Assembly (NCBI RefSeq): GCF_001983165.1 | Contig: NZ_MNPU01000021.1 | Span: 33,064 to 97,063 of the forward strand | Direction: 5' to 3' | Length of the DNA: 64,000 nt | Source of the DNA: Pseudomonas gessardii | GTDB lineage: Bacteria > Pseudomonadota > Gammaproteobacteria > Pseudomonadales > Pseudomonadaceae | In this document: one piece after another, positions 34,620 to 44,442 of the stretch | How positions within the stretch are numbered: position 1 is the first letter of the stretch | Layout: the number at the start of each line of letters is the position of its first letter | The notes under the pieces: model-generated | The model's input: only the letters and a program-made list of their open reading frames with translations | Database searches by the model: none | Told to the model about the DNA's origin: nothing | Program-made: the position numbers and the translations under genes

Positions 34620-35335
34620 GGCGACACCTTCACGACGAGGGTGGTGATATTGTCGGGCGCGCCACGGTTGAGCCCCAGGTGCACCAGGCTGCGGGCGATT
34701 TCGTCAGGCTCGGCATGGCTCAGCACGTCGCGGATCTCGTGGTCTTCGACGGTCTTGTTCAGGCCATCGCTGCACAGCAGGTAGCTGTCACCGGGGGCGA
34801 TCAACAGGTCGACCACCGACAGCTCCAATTGCGCCTCCACGCCAATGGCGCGGGTGACGATATTGGCCCGTGGATGCACCCGCGCATCGGCCTCGCTGAG
34901 CAGGCCACTGTCTTGCAGGTCCTGGACGTAGCTGTGGTCGCGGGAGATGCGCTCCAGCTCGCCGTCGCGCAGGCGGTACAAGCGGCTGTCGCCGGCCCAC
35001 AGGCATACACCGCGCAGGCCACGAGCCGCCAGCAGCACCACAGTGCTGCCCATCATGGTCACGCCACGGTTGGCGGTTTCTTCACGTACGGCGGCGTTGA
35101 CCCGGGTCAGTTCAGTGCGCAGCGCCGCCGTGTATTCGTCCAGGGACCGCCCCACGGGCAGGCTGCGCAGGCTGTCGACGATCAAGCTGCTGACATAGTC
35201 GCCGGCCGCATGCCCGCCCATGCCATCGGCCACCACCCACAGGCGGTTTTCCGGGAGGTCCAGGCACGCGTCTTCATTGACCTGGCGCACCATGCCCACA
35301 TGGGTTTTGCTCGCGGATTTGTACGTCGACCCCAT
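34616..35335 (-). CDS. pppA: T6SS PP2C-type protein phosphatase PppA
   Basis: A 239-residue PPM/PP2C phosphatase with metal-binding motifs N-E-D-A near residue 20, V-A-D-G-M-G-G-H-A-A-G-D near 34-45, and a later L-L-C-S-D-G-L near 184. It dephosphorylates Fha and ends T6SS activation. It sits between ppkA and tagF, with ATGA overlap to ppkA and abutting tagF. Confidence 0.96.
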   Translation of the reverse strand: MGSTYKSASKTHVGMVRQVNEDACLDLPENRLWVVADGMGGHAAGDYVSSLIVDSLRSLPVGRSLDEYTAALRTELTRVNAAVREETANRGVTMMGSTVVLLAARGLRGVCLWAGDSRLYRLRDGELERISRDHSYVQDLQDSGLLSEADARVHPRANIVTRAIGVEAQLELSVVDLLIAPGDSYLLCSDGLNKTVEDHEIRDVLSHAEPDEIARSLVHLGLNRGAPDNITTLVVKVSP

Positions 35336-35989
35336 CTACACCACACCTTCTTGTCCGAGCAAAAATTGCGCAAAATCGCCGGCGGCAGGCAAGCCCTGGC
35401 ACCGCAATAAACCGGGGGAAATACGTTGCGAACCACGGCCCCACCACAGGCTCGCCCCTTCGCAGGCCTGTTCGGCGAGGGCGGTCATGCGCCCATGGGG
35501 CACGGTGGCGGCGACCCGCTGCAGGCCGGCGAAACGGCTGTCCAGCGCACGCGGTTCACTCGCCGGCACACCCAGGCGCTCAAGGCCATCGCTGAATCCT
35601 TCAAATGTGGCGCCGGGATCCAGGGTGCCGAGCAGCAACTCCTCGGCCTGCTCGAACCAGGCGTCCGGGCCACCCACCAGGGACGCCGGATTGGTGTCGT
35701 GATCCAACAACACGACCACCGCCAGCGGGAAATACCGCCCGACCCGATCAATGCTCGGCATCACCACCCCCGCCGCCGCATCCGGCCCGCACACCCCCGG
35801 CGCCAGTACAAAACGCCACAGCGGGCTGACCAGGTACACGTTGAGCCAGTTGTCGCCCAGGCTGTGCTGGCTGGCGAGCAAGCCGGCGGCCAGCCAACTG
35901 TCCCAGGGCCCGATAAAGCTCTGGGGCAAGGCGCGGCTGACAAAGTCCCCGCGACTGGCCAACTTGCCGTAGAACCCCAGGGTGGTCAT
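35336..35989 (-). CDS. tagF: T6SS posttranslational repressor TagF
   Basis: A 217-residue protein with the TagF/DUF2094 N-terminus M-T-T-L-G-F-Y-G-K-L-A-S-R-G-D-F-V-S-R-A-L-P and L-A-A-G-L-L-A-S-Q. In P. aeruginosa TagF represses H1-T6SS posttranslationally by contact with Fha. Here it is a stand-alone gene, not a TagF-PppA fusion. The ATG overlaps the tssM stop. Confidence 0.93.
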   Translation of the reverse strand: MTTLGFYGKLASRGDFVSRALPQSFIGPWDSWLAAGLLASQHSLGDNWLNVYLVSPLWRFVLAPGVCGPDAAAGVVMPSIDRVGRYFPLAVVVLLDHDTNPASLVGGPDAWFEQAEELLLGTLDPGATFEGFSDGLERLGVPASEPRALDSRFAGLQRVAATVPHGRMTALAEQACEGASLWWGRGSQRISPGLLRCQGLPAAGDFAQFLLGQEGVV

Positions 35990-38900
35990 AACCGCTCCGG
36001 CAGGCTGAACCCACTGAGCACGCGGCTCTTGAATGGGTTGAAGGCGCTGTTGGCGCGCAATTCATAGGCGATGCTCGCGCCATCGACCCGCAGGCGCAGG
36101 TTGAAACGGTCCGGCGAATTGCCGGCAGACAGCTCCGACTGCTCCAACAGGCGGAACCACGCCCATGGGCCATCCAGGGTAACGCCGGAGCGCCCGCTGG
36201 CCGCTGGCGGCATGATCGAGATACGCACCCCGCCACTGCTGCCGGGGTTCGGCCATTGCATTGCCACTGGGCGGCTCGGGCCATGGTCGTAGCTCAGTTG
36301 CTGGCCGTCCAGGTCCAGCAGGAACTGGGTGATGGTCGCGTCCATCGCCACCGGCTTGAGCTCGAAACGCACGATGGGCTGGGTCCCACCGGCACGGAAG
36401 AACGCATCCCGAATAGTCGCCGCGCGCTGGAAGGTTTGCAGCACGCCCGGCGCGATGCCGAGCTTCTGCGCCGCCCCCGGCTGCCAGCGCCAGGTCTGCG
36501 CCGACGTATCGACGTAGGGTTGCAGGTATTTGCGGAAGTAGTTATCCATCACCCCGCCCACCCCGAAGAACTGGCCGAAGTCGTCCAGGGTGGCGTCGCG
36601 AGCGCTGCCCGGGGACATCGGATAACGCCCGGCCAGGGACTGGCGATACACATTGACCACTTCACTGACCCAGGCTGCGTTCAGCTGATTGCGCACCCCG
36701 CCCATCATGCTGTTGGTGGTGGAATTAACCACCGACTTGACCATGCCCTGCACCAGCGGCGGCTGGCGTTCGGCATTCAGGCTGACCCGGGTGGCCGCCG
36801 CTGCGGCCTGGTTCTTGGCTTCGCCGAGCAAGGCATCGCCACTGGCGCCGACCATGGCGCTGACCTGCACATACAGCGCATTCATGTCCGCCAACAGGCC
36901 GTCGATGGCCGCCGGCTCGCCTTCGTTCTTGGCAACGATGCTGTTGAGTTCGGCAAAGTGCGCAGTCACCGGGTCTTCCGTGAGGGCCGGGGCGCTGGCC
37001 GTCGGCTGGGCCTCGCCGAGCAGGCTGCCGAGGCGTTCCTTGAGCTTGTCCACACCGCCTTCCACCGGCACGCCCTTGGCCGCCAGTTGGCGTTCTTCAG
37101 CTTGCAGGTCGGTTTCCTTGGCCACCGCCACCAGCAGCTTTTTCAGCGGCGAGGTCGGGCCGGAGATCACGCGCAACACATCCGCCGCCTGGGCCACGCT
37201 GGTGATGGGCACAAAGTCGATATCCGCCAGCAAGGCATCCCACTGGCGCTGATAGTCCTGGAAGTACAGGCGCCGCACATCGGCAGCAAGGCTGGCGACA
37301 TTCTGCTGATCCGCCGGTGCATGGCCCAAGACCCACTGCTCTTCGGCCAGGGTGCCGGCCTGGTTCAGGCTGGTCAGCAAAAAGCCCTGGCGATAGCCCT
37401 TGGCAGTAAACAAGCCACTCAACGGCTCGCCCAGCGGCTTGCCACTTTTGCGGCTGAACACCAGGGCGGCATCCCGCCCGGCAGCTTCGTTGATACGGAA
37501 ATCGGTCACCCCATCGGGCAGCTTCTGGCGCTTGACCCGGTCGTACACGCGCTGGGCCACCGGTAGTTGTTGCAATTGCCGGCGCAAGTCATCGATCAGC
37601 CGTGGGTCGAGGCGCGCATTCGGCGGATGGCGGTCGAACAGCGCCTGCAAGTGACCGGTCAGCGCCTGGCGCTGGTCGGCGGGCAGGTCGCGCGGCAGGT
37701 TGCGGTCCCAGTCCAGGGCGATCCAGGCCTTGATAAAGTCCGGGTCGTAATGCTCGCTGTCCGCCAGCATCAGGTAGGCCTTCAAGCCTTCGTAGAGGAA
37801 GTCGGAATTGCCGCCACCGTGCAGTTGCTCTTCGATGCGCGTCACCAGGCGCGGGGCGAATACCGCGATCAGCAGCTTGCGGTAGACACTGGCAGATTCG
37901 GCTTCGAGCATGTCGCCCTGATACAGGCCCAGGCCCTCGGACCAGCCTGGCGAATCGCCCGCCAGGTTTTTCACCGCGTTGAGCAGCGGCAACACCGCCA
38001 GCACCTCGCGCTGCGCCGGGCTCAGGCTCTGCACGGCCTGGCCCAGGGGCGCGACCTTGTGGTCGACCTGGGCGATATACGCCTGGTTGGCCCGGTAACT
38101 CAGCCACCACAGGCTGCTGACCACCACCACCAGCGCGACCGTCGCCGCGAGTACGCCACGGGCCAGCCATTTACGGCGGCGCTCGACCTTCGGGTTGACG
38201 CCCACCAGGCCACGCTCGGCAAAGGCCACGGCACTGAACAGTTTTTCGATGAAGTAACTGCGCCCGGTGCCGCTCTGGCGCGCCAGGTGCTGGCGGTCGA
38301 GGTTCATGCTCTGGGCCATGGCGCCGATCAGTCGATCAATCGGGCTGCCTTCCTGGGTGCCGCTGGTGAAATACACGCCGCGCAGCAGCACACGCTCTTC
38401 AAACGCATTGGGCTTGAATACGCCTTCGAGGAAGCCTTGCAGGCAATCCTTCAGCGCTCCGAACTGCTGCGGGAAACCGTAGATCAGATCGCGCCGCGCC
38501 GGGTCGCGTTCCTGTTGCAGGCGTTCCACCAAACGTTCGTTGAGGCGCTGCTCCAGGCCGGCGAATTCGCTTTGCAGGTGGGCCAGCGGGCTGTCGCTGT
38601 GTTTGCCGTCGTCCAGGGCAAAGGTCATGCCCCACACCTGGGCGCGGTCTTCCTTGCTCAGGTTGTCGAAAAACTCCATGAAGCCCGGCACCAGGTCGAG
38701 CTTGGTGAGCATCAGGTAGATCGGGAAACGCACCCCCAGCTGGGTGTACAACTCCTGGATGCGCAAGCGGATCGCCGCCGCATGGGCAGCACGCTCGGCG
38801 TCAGTGCCCAGCAGCAGGTCCGACAGGCTGATGGCGATAAAGGCGCCGTCAATCGGGCGGCGCGCGCGCTGTTTTTTCAGCAGGTCGAGAAAGCCCAGCC

Positions 38901-39486
38901 AAGCGGCTTTATCCACCGTGGAGTTGCTGTCCTGAGTGGTGTAGCGCCCGGCGGTGTCCAGCAGCACCGCTTGATCGGTAAACCACCAATCGCAATTGCG
39001 CGTACCGCCCACGCCACGCACCGCGCCGGCACCCAGCTGGGCAGCCAGGGGGAAATGCAGCCCGGAGTTGACCAGCGCGGTGGTCTTGCCCGAACCCGGC
39101 GGGCCGATGATCACATACCACGGCAACTCGTAGAGGTTACGCCGCTCGTCACCGCCCAGCCTGGCCTTTTTCAGCAGCGTCAGGGCTTCGTCCATGCGCT
39201 GGCGCAGGGTGGCCAGCTCTTCGGCAGTGGCGACACTGTTGGGGTCGGCCGGGGTTTCGGCGGCCAGGCTGCGCATCACTTCGGCGGCCTGGCGGCGGGC
39301 CTGGATAATGCGAAACACGCGGTAGGCGATCCACACTGCGAACACCAGGATAATCAGGGCCCAGCGCCGACCTTCCGGCACCAGCACGTCGAGCAATGGC
39401 CCGACGAACCAGATGATCAGGCCCAGGGCGATCAGGCCCAGCACGGGGATCACCCAGCGAATCATAAAACTGAAAAACGCCTTCAC
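35986..39486 (-). CDS. tssM: T6SS membrane-complex protein TssM (IcmF)
   Basis: A 1166-residue inner-membrane protein that spans the periplasm and links TssL to TssJ. There are two N-terminal membrane spans (~8-35, ~40-60), then a cytoplasmic NTPase-like domain with Walker A G-P-P-G-S-G-K-T-T near 128, and a third span near 395-415 (L-A-A-T-V-A-L-V-V-V-V-S-S-L-W-W-L). The rest is periplasmic with the ImcF-related and C-terminal DUF1215-type domains. Full family length, no interruption. It overlaps tssL by four bases. Confidence 0.97.
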   Translation of the reverse strand: MKAFFSFMIRWVIPVLGLIALGLIIWFVGPLLDVLVPEGRRWALIILVFAVWIAYRVFRIIQARRQAAEVMRSLAAETPADPNSVATAEELATLRQRMDEALTLLKKARLGGDERRNLYELPWYVIIGPPGSGKTTALVNSGLHFPLAAQLGAGAVRGVGGTRNCDWWFTDQAVLLDTAGRYTTQDSNSTVDKAAWLGFLDLLKKQRARRPIDGAFIAISLSDLLLGTDAERAAHAAAIRLRIQELYTQLGVRFPIYLMLTKLDLVPGFMEFFDNLSKEDRAQVWGMTFALDDGKHSDSPLAHLQSEFAGLEQRLNERLVERLQQERDPARRDLIYGFPQQFGALKDCLQGFLEGVFKPNAFEERVLLRGVYFTSGTQEGSPIDRLIGAMAQSMNLDRQHLARQSGTGRSYFIEKLFSAVAFAERGLVGVNPKVERRRKWLARGVLAATVALVVVVSSLWWLSYRANQAYIAQVDHKVAPLGQAVQSLSPAQREVLAVLPLLNAVKNLAGDSPGWSEGLGLYQGDMLEAESASVYRKLLIAVFAPRLVTRIEEQLHGGGNSDFLYEGLKAYLMLADSEHYDPDFIKAWIALDWDRNLPRDLPADQRQALTGHLQALFDRHPPNARLDPRLIDDLRRQLQQLPVAQRVYDRVKRQKLPDGVTDFRINEAAGRDAALVFSRKSGKPLGEPLSGLFTAKGYRQGFLLTSLNQAGTLAEEQWVLGHAPADQQNVASLAADVRRLYFQDYQRQWDALLADIDFVPITSVAQAADVLRVISGPTSPLKKLLVAVAKETDLQAEERQLAAKGVPVEGGVDKLKERLGSLLGEAQPTASAPALTEDPVTAHFAELNSIVAKNEGEPAAIDGLLADMNALYVQVSAMVGASGDALLGEAKNQAAAAATRVSLNAERQPPLVQGMVKSVVNSTTNSMMGGVRNQLNAAWVSEVVNVYRQSLAGRYPMSPGSARDATLDDFGQFFGVGGVMDNYFRKYLQPYVDTSAQTWRWQPGAAQKLGIAPGVLQTFQRAATIRDAFFRAGGTQPIVRFELKPVAMDATITQFLLDLDGQQLSYDHGPSRPVAMQWPNPGSSGGVRISIMPPAASGRSGVTLDGPWAWFRLLEQSELSAGNSPDRFNLRLRVDGASIAYELRANSAFNPFKSRVLSGFSLPERL

Positions 39487-40772
39487 TCGACGCCCTCCGC
39501 CAATACGGTGATTTCAACCCGACGATTGCGGGCACGGCCTTCGGCTGTGGCGTTGGTCGCCACCGGCTCGGTGTCGCTGCGGCCCTCGGCGCTGAAGCGC
39601 TCGCCCTGGCCGGTCTTGGCCGCGAGAATTTCCAGCACCGACTTGGCCCGCGCTTCGGACAAGGCCCAGTTGGACGGGAACCGCAGGGTGGCAATCGGGC
39701 GGTTGTCGCTGTGCCCGGTCACCCGCACCTGGCCCTTGACCTTGCGGATGGCGTCGGCGATGCGCAGCATCAGGGGCTGGTAGTCATCGACAATGCTGGA
39801 GCTGGCCGAGGCGAACAGCTCATCGCCCCGGATCGTCACCACGGAACGGTCAACGGCATCTTCCACCGCCACCCGGCCCGCCTTGATGTCTTCGACCAAA
39901 AAGCCCGCCAGGCGTGGACGCTCGATGATTTTCGGCTGCGCCACCGGACGGTCGATCGCCTGCACCGGGATTTCACCCAGGGCATGGATGTTCTTGAACA
40001 CCGGCTCGGCATCCGACGCCAGCTTCATCCGCAAGCCAAACAGTAGGGCCAGCAGCAAGGCCAGGCCGATGGCCACGGCGATCCACGGCGGCATGAATTG
40101 CGCCAGGCGATCGCGGGCCACGGTCACGCCGCGCCAATGGGGCGACAGCTCGCGCTCATGCTCGCCACGGGCACTGCGAATCGCCGCTGCCGTGCGCTCG
40201 CGCAGGGTTTCCAACTGGCTGCGGCCGTCGTTCATCACGCGGTAGCGGCCCTCGAAACCCAGGCACATGCACAGGTACAACAGCTCCAGCAGGTACAGGC
40301 GCTCACGCGGGCTTTGCAGGCAATGGTCCAGCAGTTGGAAAACCTTTTCCCCACCCCAGGCTTCGTTGTGCACGGTGATCAGCAGGCTCTGCTTGCCCCA
40401 GTCACTGGCGCTGCCCCAGGGCGTGCTCAGCACCGCTTCGTCGAGGGCGGTGCACAGTGCGTAGCGCGCCAGCAGCACCTCGTTACGGGCCACGCCGGCG
40501 GCCTCGGCGCGCTCTTCAAACTGGCGCAGGTAGGCCAGCAACTGCGCACGTAGGCTTGCGGGCGCGGGATGGGCGATGGTGTTGCGCAAGCGCGTCAACA
40601 GCGCCAACAACGGGCCGGCAGCACTTTCCAGGGGGTTGAGGCCCTGGCTTTTGCCGGTGAGGATCGGCGCCGCCGGCATCGACAAAGGCGCCGGTTCCGC
40701 GCGGGCAGGCTCCGGCGCACGGCCACCCGGGCGCGGCATGAACTGGGTGCGGTCGTCATCATTGGGGTGCAT
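39483..40772 (-). CDS. tssL: T6SS membrane-complex protein TssL with OmpA-like peptidoglycan-binding domain
   Basis: A 429-residue protein. Residues ~45-230 are the cytoplasmic DotU/TssL domain (R-Y-A-L-C-T-A-L-D-E-A-V-L near 105). One membrane span lies at ~228-250 (W-I-A-V-A-I-G-L-A-L-L-L-A-L-L-F-G). The periplasmic end (~320-429) is an OmpA-type domain with V-T-G-H-S-D-N-R-P near 350 and L-S-E-A-R-A near 375, an 'evolved' TssL that anchors the complex to peptidoglycan without a separate TagL. Confidence 0.96.
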   Translation of the reverse strand: MHPNDDDRTQFMPRPGGRAPEPARAEPAPLSMPAAPILTGKSQGLNPLESAAGPLLALLTRLRNTIAHPAPASLRAQLLAYLRQFEERAEAAGVARNEVLLARYALCTALDEAVLSTPWGSASDWGKQSLLITVHNEAWGGEKVFQLLDHCLQSPRERLYLLELLYLCMCLGFEGRYRVMNDGRSQLETLRERTAAAIRSARGEHERELSPHWRGVTVARDRLAQFMPPWIAVAIGLALLLALLFGLRMKLASDAEPVFKNIHALGEIPVQAIDRPVAQPKIIERPRLAGFLVEDIKAGRVAVEDAVDRSVVTIRGDELFASASSSIVDDYQPLMLRIADAIRKVKGQVRVTGHSDNRPIATLRFPSNWALSEARAKSVLEILAAKTGQGERFSAEGRSDTEPVATNATAEGRARNRRVEITVLAEGVE

Positions 40773-40778
40773 CGCGGA

Positions 40779-42113
40779 TTATCCTCGGATCGCCCAGAAG
40801 GCCAGGTTCAAGCCCGGGAACTGCCCGGCGATATGGAAGGCAAAGCCGCCGGAGTGGATCAACTGCTGCCAGTGCTCGCTGCCGCGGTCCAGCTCGTAGT
40901 AGGTGGAGCCGGCGTGATACGGGATCTGCCGTGGCGCCACCGGCAACGGCAGCAGGCCGATGCCCGGCAGTTGCAGGTTGACCAGGTCGCGGATGTGCTC
41001 CACCGAGCCGACCTTGCTCTGCTGGCCGAAACGCGCGCGCAGGGTTTCGCCCGGTACATCGGCACGCACCACGAGGATGAAGCTGGCGCTGTCGATCAGG
41101 GTCTTATCCGCCAGCATCGCCACATGCACGCCGTAGGCTTTCTCGACAATCGGGATCGGCGTGGCCTTGCTGTCGATCAGCATCGACAGCGCTTCACGCA
41201 GGGCCTGCATCACCGGGGCGAAGCTCAGCGCCAGGTCGTCGTGCTGGTAGCGCGGGTATTCTTCGGGGCGCCGGCCCGAGGTGGAGAAGGTCGAGAACTC
41301 GCCGGCCAGGCTGACCAGTTCACTGAAGAAGCGCTCCGGGTGCAGCGGGCTCAACTGGCTCAGGTGCTGGATCAGCGGCTGGGCGCGGTTGACCAGTTGC
41401 AGCAGCATGAAGTCGGCGATCTCCGAGGCGCCCCCGGCGCCCGAGGCCACCACCCGCCCGGCCAGGGCTTCGCCACGCTGGTGCAGCAGGCCCAGCAGCT
41501 CACTGCGAAACGCCGTCAACGGCTTGCTCGCCGCCACATCGAGCACCGGCGGGATGTAGCTGTCATCCAGCACCAGGGCGCGGTCGGCGCGTTTTTCCTT
41601 GATGCGCACCAGGCCGATGGCGGCGTAGTCGCTGACGCCATCGGCGGCAGTCAGCAAGCGCAAGGCCCGGGAGCCGACGGCCACCGGCGCGCGGTTCTCG
41701 AAGGGTGCGTTGTCATCCCGCACCTCGCGCACCTGGCTCAGGTAACGCGCAGCACCCAGGGGCTCGCCTTCGTCCACCGTATCGCGGGCACCGGCACGCT
41801 TGAGGGGCAAGGCCAGGTACACCAGGCCGTCACGCAGGTTGTCGTCGATATTCAGCGGGCTCGGCGCCAGGTCGTCCTGGGGAATATTGAACGGGGTGCC
41901 ATCGGGCAACAGGCCACGGGCCGAGACAATGGCCAGCTTGCCCTGGGCCAGCAGGCCCTGGTCGAGCAGCAGTTCGCAAAACCCCCAGGCACCGGCCGCC
42001 AGCGGGCGGCTGCGGGCATCGATCAGGTTTTCCAGGTAACGGTCATGCTGCTGGAAGTGCTGCGTTCCGATGAACATGCCTTCCGACCAGACCACGCGAT
42101 TGTTCCAGGACAT
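40779..42113 (-). CDS. tssK: T6SS baseplate connector TssK
   Basis: A 444-residue protein beginning MSWNNRVVWSEGMFIGTQHF, the diagnostic TssK N-terminus (W-x-E-G-M-F-x-x-x-Q-H-F-Q). TssK trimers join the TssFGE baseplate wedges to the TssL/TssM membrane complex and resemble siphophage receptor-binding proteins. It is six bases upstream-coupled to tssL. Confidence 0.97.
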   Translation of the reverse strand: MSWNNRVVWSEGMFIGTQHFQQHDRYLENLIDARSRPLAAGAWGFCELLLDQGLLAQGKLAIVSARGLLPDGTPFNIPQDDLAPSPLNIDDNLRDGLVYLALPLKRAGARDTVDEGEPLGAARYLSQVREVRDDNAPFENRAPVAVGSRALRLLTAADGVSDYAAIGLVRIKEKRADRALVLDDSYIPPVLDVAASKPLTAFRSELLGLLHQRGEALAGRVVASGAGGASEIADFMLLQLVNRAQPLIQHLSQLSPLHPERFFSELVSLAGEFSTFSTSGRRPEEYPRYQHDDLALSFAPVMQALREALSMLIDSKATPIPIVEKAYGVHVAMLADKTLIDSASFILVVRADVPGETLRARFGQQSKVGSVEHIRDLVNLQLPGIGLLPLPVAPRQIPYHAGSTYYELDRGSEHWQQLIHSGGFAFHIAGQFPGLNLAFWAIRG

Positions 42114-42131
42114 GGGGGCTCCGATTGCTTC

Positions 42132-42638
42132 TTATTGGGCAGGGCTGGATGGGGAAACGCTGAGGTGCGCACGTACGGCGCGCACATCAAGGCTGATCTG
42201 GTATTGGCTGGCCTGGCGCGGCGTCACGCTGAACACCGTGCGCCATTGCGCGCGGTCCAGTTCGCGATAGCCCACCAGCAAGCCGATCTGCCGGGTGGCC
42301 GGGTCAAGGTCGCGCTGGATGCTCAGTTGCTGGCCGGGCTGGATCACCACTTCATCCTGGTCCAGCAGGTCCAGGCCGAGGGTCGGCTGGGCACGATCGG
42401 CCAGGGCGAAGTAGTCGGCACGGCTGAAAGCTGCGGCGTTTTTCAGCTCGAAAATCCGTACCCGCACCGGGGCTGGCTGGCCCGTGGTGCCAGGGTTGAG
42501 CCCAGCGATGGCATGGAAGTGCAGTTCGACGCGGGTAGTGTCGATGTGTGCCTCTGGCGCCTGGGGCGGCGCGGCATCCTTGGCACAGGCCGTCAGCAGC
42601 AACAGGCTGGCGGCTGCGAGTAAAAACCTGGAAATCAT
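42132..42638 (-). CDS. tssJ: T6SS outer-membrane lipoprotein TssJ
   Basis: A 168-residue lipoprotein with lipobox L-L-T-A-C (Cys18) and a transthyretin-like beta sandwich containing R-I-F-E-L-K-N-A-A-x-F and the L1-loop-like region typical of TssJ. It anchors the periplasmic end of TssM at the outer membrane. Confidence 0.95.
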   Translation of the reverse strand: MISRFLLAAASLLLLTACAKDAAPPQAPEAHIDTTRVELHFHAIAGLNPGTTGQPAPVRVRIFELKNAAAFSRADYFALADRAQPTLGLDLLDQDEVVIQPGQQLSIQRDLDPATRQIGLLVGYRELDRAQWRTVFSVTPRQASQYQISLDVRAVRAHLSVSPSSPAQ

Positions 42639-42681
42639 CCTGCGTCCTCAATGACGTATGTGGCTGTCCGTTGTTCCAGTT

Positions 42682-44040
42682 TCAGCGCCGCTGTCGTGCG
42701 CTGTGTGCTTCATAGGCCCGGCTGAATTCACGGCCGAACAGGTCCTGGAAGTCCTCCTGGGCCTCACGGGAAATACTGTTGTAGAGCTCGGTGAACTGTT
42801 GCCAGTACTGGGCCTGGCGCGAACCGTTGAACAGGCTCGACAGCCCGCCGGGCTTGCCCATGCGCGTTTCCAACTGCGCGGGCTCAAAGCGCGTCAGCAG
42901 ATGTTGGATGGCCGCCTCGACACCGGCCATTACCGCCAGTTGGTGGGCACGCAGGTCGTCGAAACTGTCGCGCACCGCCAGGTCCGGCGCCATAAACGCC
43001 TGGTTGCCGTGACGAAGCAGCAGCAGTAACGCTTCGTCGGCATTCGGTGCGAATTTCAACGGGTTGTTTTCCACCGGCTGGATCGTCGTCTGCTGCATGC
43101 GGAACTCGCCCTTGAGGCTGCTGCGCGCACGCAATACGTCGATCAGGCCTTCGACCATCAGCCGGTAGCTGCGGCCAATGCTTTCCATCTGCGCCTCGGC
43201 CTGGGCCTTGTCCAGGCGCAGTTGATCCAGACCGGCACCGCGCAGGAAGGCTTGTAGCAAATCGGTTGGGTTGGCATCTGCCACGGGGAGCGGGGGCTCG
43301 ACCACAGGTGGCGCGGGGGGAGGCTCAGGCGGCGCGATGGTCGGCGGCGGCGCGATGGTCGGCGGCGGTGCGCTGATTGGCGGCGCGGGTGTTGTACCCA
43401 ACAGATCCCAGTCTTCTGGAATCACCGCGCCCGCAGTCACCGGCTGCTCGGGCGCAGGCACGCTAACGGCGATGGGCGGGCGAAAATCATGCTGTTCAGC
43501 CGGCACATGGTCAGGCTGGGTGGCCGGTGGCACGGCCGTGGGCGCGAGGAAATCGAACAGGTCCGGCAGCGTGTCCATCGACGACGCGCCCTGGAACTGC
43601 GGGGCAATCACCGGGGTCGGCAGTGGCGTGGCCACGGCTCCACTGTGTCGCCCCATCAGCGCTTCAAAACTGTTGGAGGCGTCACCGGCGAAAGGCAGGC
43701 TGCCTGTCACATTCACGCCGGAATCAATCCGTGCCTGGATTTCGTAATCGCCGATCCGAATCAACTCACCGTCTTGCAATGGCTCGCTATTTCCCCGGCG
43801 CAGACGAATACCGGCATTAACCAATTCCACACCGTTGGTACTGTTATCGGTCAGGTAGTAACGACCATCTTTGTATTGAATAACGCAATGTTGCGCGGAG
43901 ACCAATCGCTCGGGATCGGGCAATATCCAGTCGTTTTCACTGGAGCGGCCAATTGCCATCAATCCATTATCCATGGACTTTTCCGGGCATTGACCTGGGG
44001 TGATCTTGTGATAACTAGTGATAGTCAAACACAGCGACAT
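42682..44040 (-). CDS. fha: T6SS FHA-domain scaffold Fha (TagH)
   Basis: A 452-residue cytoplasmic protein. The N-terminal forkhead-associated domain has G-R-S-S-E-N-D-W, V-S-A-Q-H-C-V-I and S-T-N-G-V-E-L (residues ~30-75), which bind phosphothreonine. A proline-rich linker (~200-300) contains a short repeated A-P-P-P-T-I tract. The C-terminal ~200 residues are the T6SS-specific FHA C domain. It is the substrate of PpkA and PppA. The ATG at 44040 is fixed by AAGGAGG five bases upstream; longer in-frame extension into the promoter region is rejected. First gene of the leftward operon. Confidence 0.95.
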   Translation of the reverse strand: MSLCLTITSYHKITPGQCPEKSMDNGLMAIGRSSENDWILPDPERLVSAQHCVIQYKDGRYYLTDNSTNGVELVNAGIRLRRGNSEPLQDGELIRIGDYEIQARIDSGVNVTGSLPFAGDASNSFEALMGRHSGAVATPLPTPVIAPQFQGASSMDTLPDLFDFLAPTAVPPATQPDHVPAEQHDFRPPIAVSVPAPEQPVTAGAVIPEDWDLLGTTPAPPISAPPPTIAPPPTIAPPEPPPAPPVVEPPLPVADANPTDLLQAFLRGAGLDQLRLDKAQAEAQMESIGRSYRLMVEGLIDVLRARSSLKGEFRMQQTTIQPVENNPLKFAPNADEALLLLLRHGNQAFMAPDLAVRDSFDDLRAHQLAVMAGVEAAIQHLLTRFEPAQLETRMGKPGGLSSLFNGSRQAQYWQQFTELYNSISREAQEDFQDLFGREFSRAYEAHSARQRR

Positions 44041-44442
44041 CTTGCCTCCTTGCTGAACCTCGCGCACGGCCGACCCAAGGGAAACACCTTCCCAAGCACC
44101 ACCCGCCAAATCCTTGAAACAACCTATAAAAGCCATCTTTATCAGCATGATCACTGATTTTAACTGGCTCTTGTGACAAAAATCCTCCAGCAGTGCCTGC
44201 ATTGACTCATGGGTCGCACAGGTTGTTAAGCACCGCACATCTGTCACATGGGACGAATAGCTTACCTTGACAACGCCTAACTACTACACCAAAAATGCAC
44301 AACTTCTTGAAGATAAGTAGTGGCACATTGAAATCAATGCGCTGAGCCGACCAAGAAACCATGCCGATAAAGTGCGCAACTAGCTGCGCAACTAACGCAT
44401 GAACTGCCCGAGACTAACTGGGCGATATGGAGATCGAATTTA
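44041..44442. promoter_or_regulatory. Divergent regulatory region between the two type VI arms (fha / tssA)
   Basis: About 400 bases without a supported gene, lower in GC than the flanks. It should hold both arm promoters. A direct repeat TGCGCAACTA occurs at 44373-44382 and 44385-44394 (12-bp period), 50-70 bases before tssA, and the surrounding bases also make a near-palindrome TGCGCAACTAGCTGCGCA. The tssA leader has two GGA triplets (ATATGGAG, AGTGGATG) of the kind bound by RsmA/CsrA in Gac/Rsm-controlled T6SS genes, but this is weak evidence. No sigma-54 site matching TGGCAC-N5-TTGC was found. Confidence 0.5.

Noticed and set aside
31467..34784. A 1105-codon open frame opposite ppkA
   Set aside because: It is a shadow of GC-rich codon bias on the other strand; the residues are rich in Gln/His/Arg/Gly without domains, while the minus strand encodes an intact PpkA.
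37567..39783. Long open frame opposite tssM
   Set aside because: Low-complexity composition typical of antisense frames; TssM on the minus strand is complete.
44330..44352. TGGCAC near 44322 as sigma-54 promoter
   Set aside because: The TTGC half is not at the required spacing; no match to TGGCAC-N5-TTGC.
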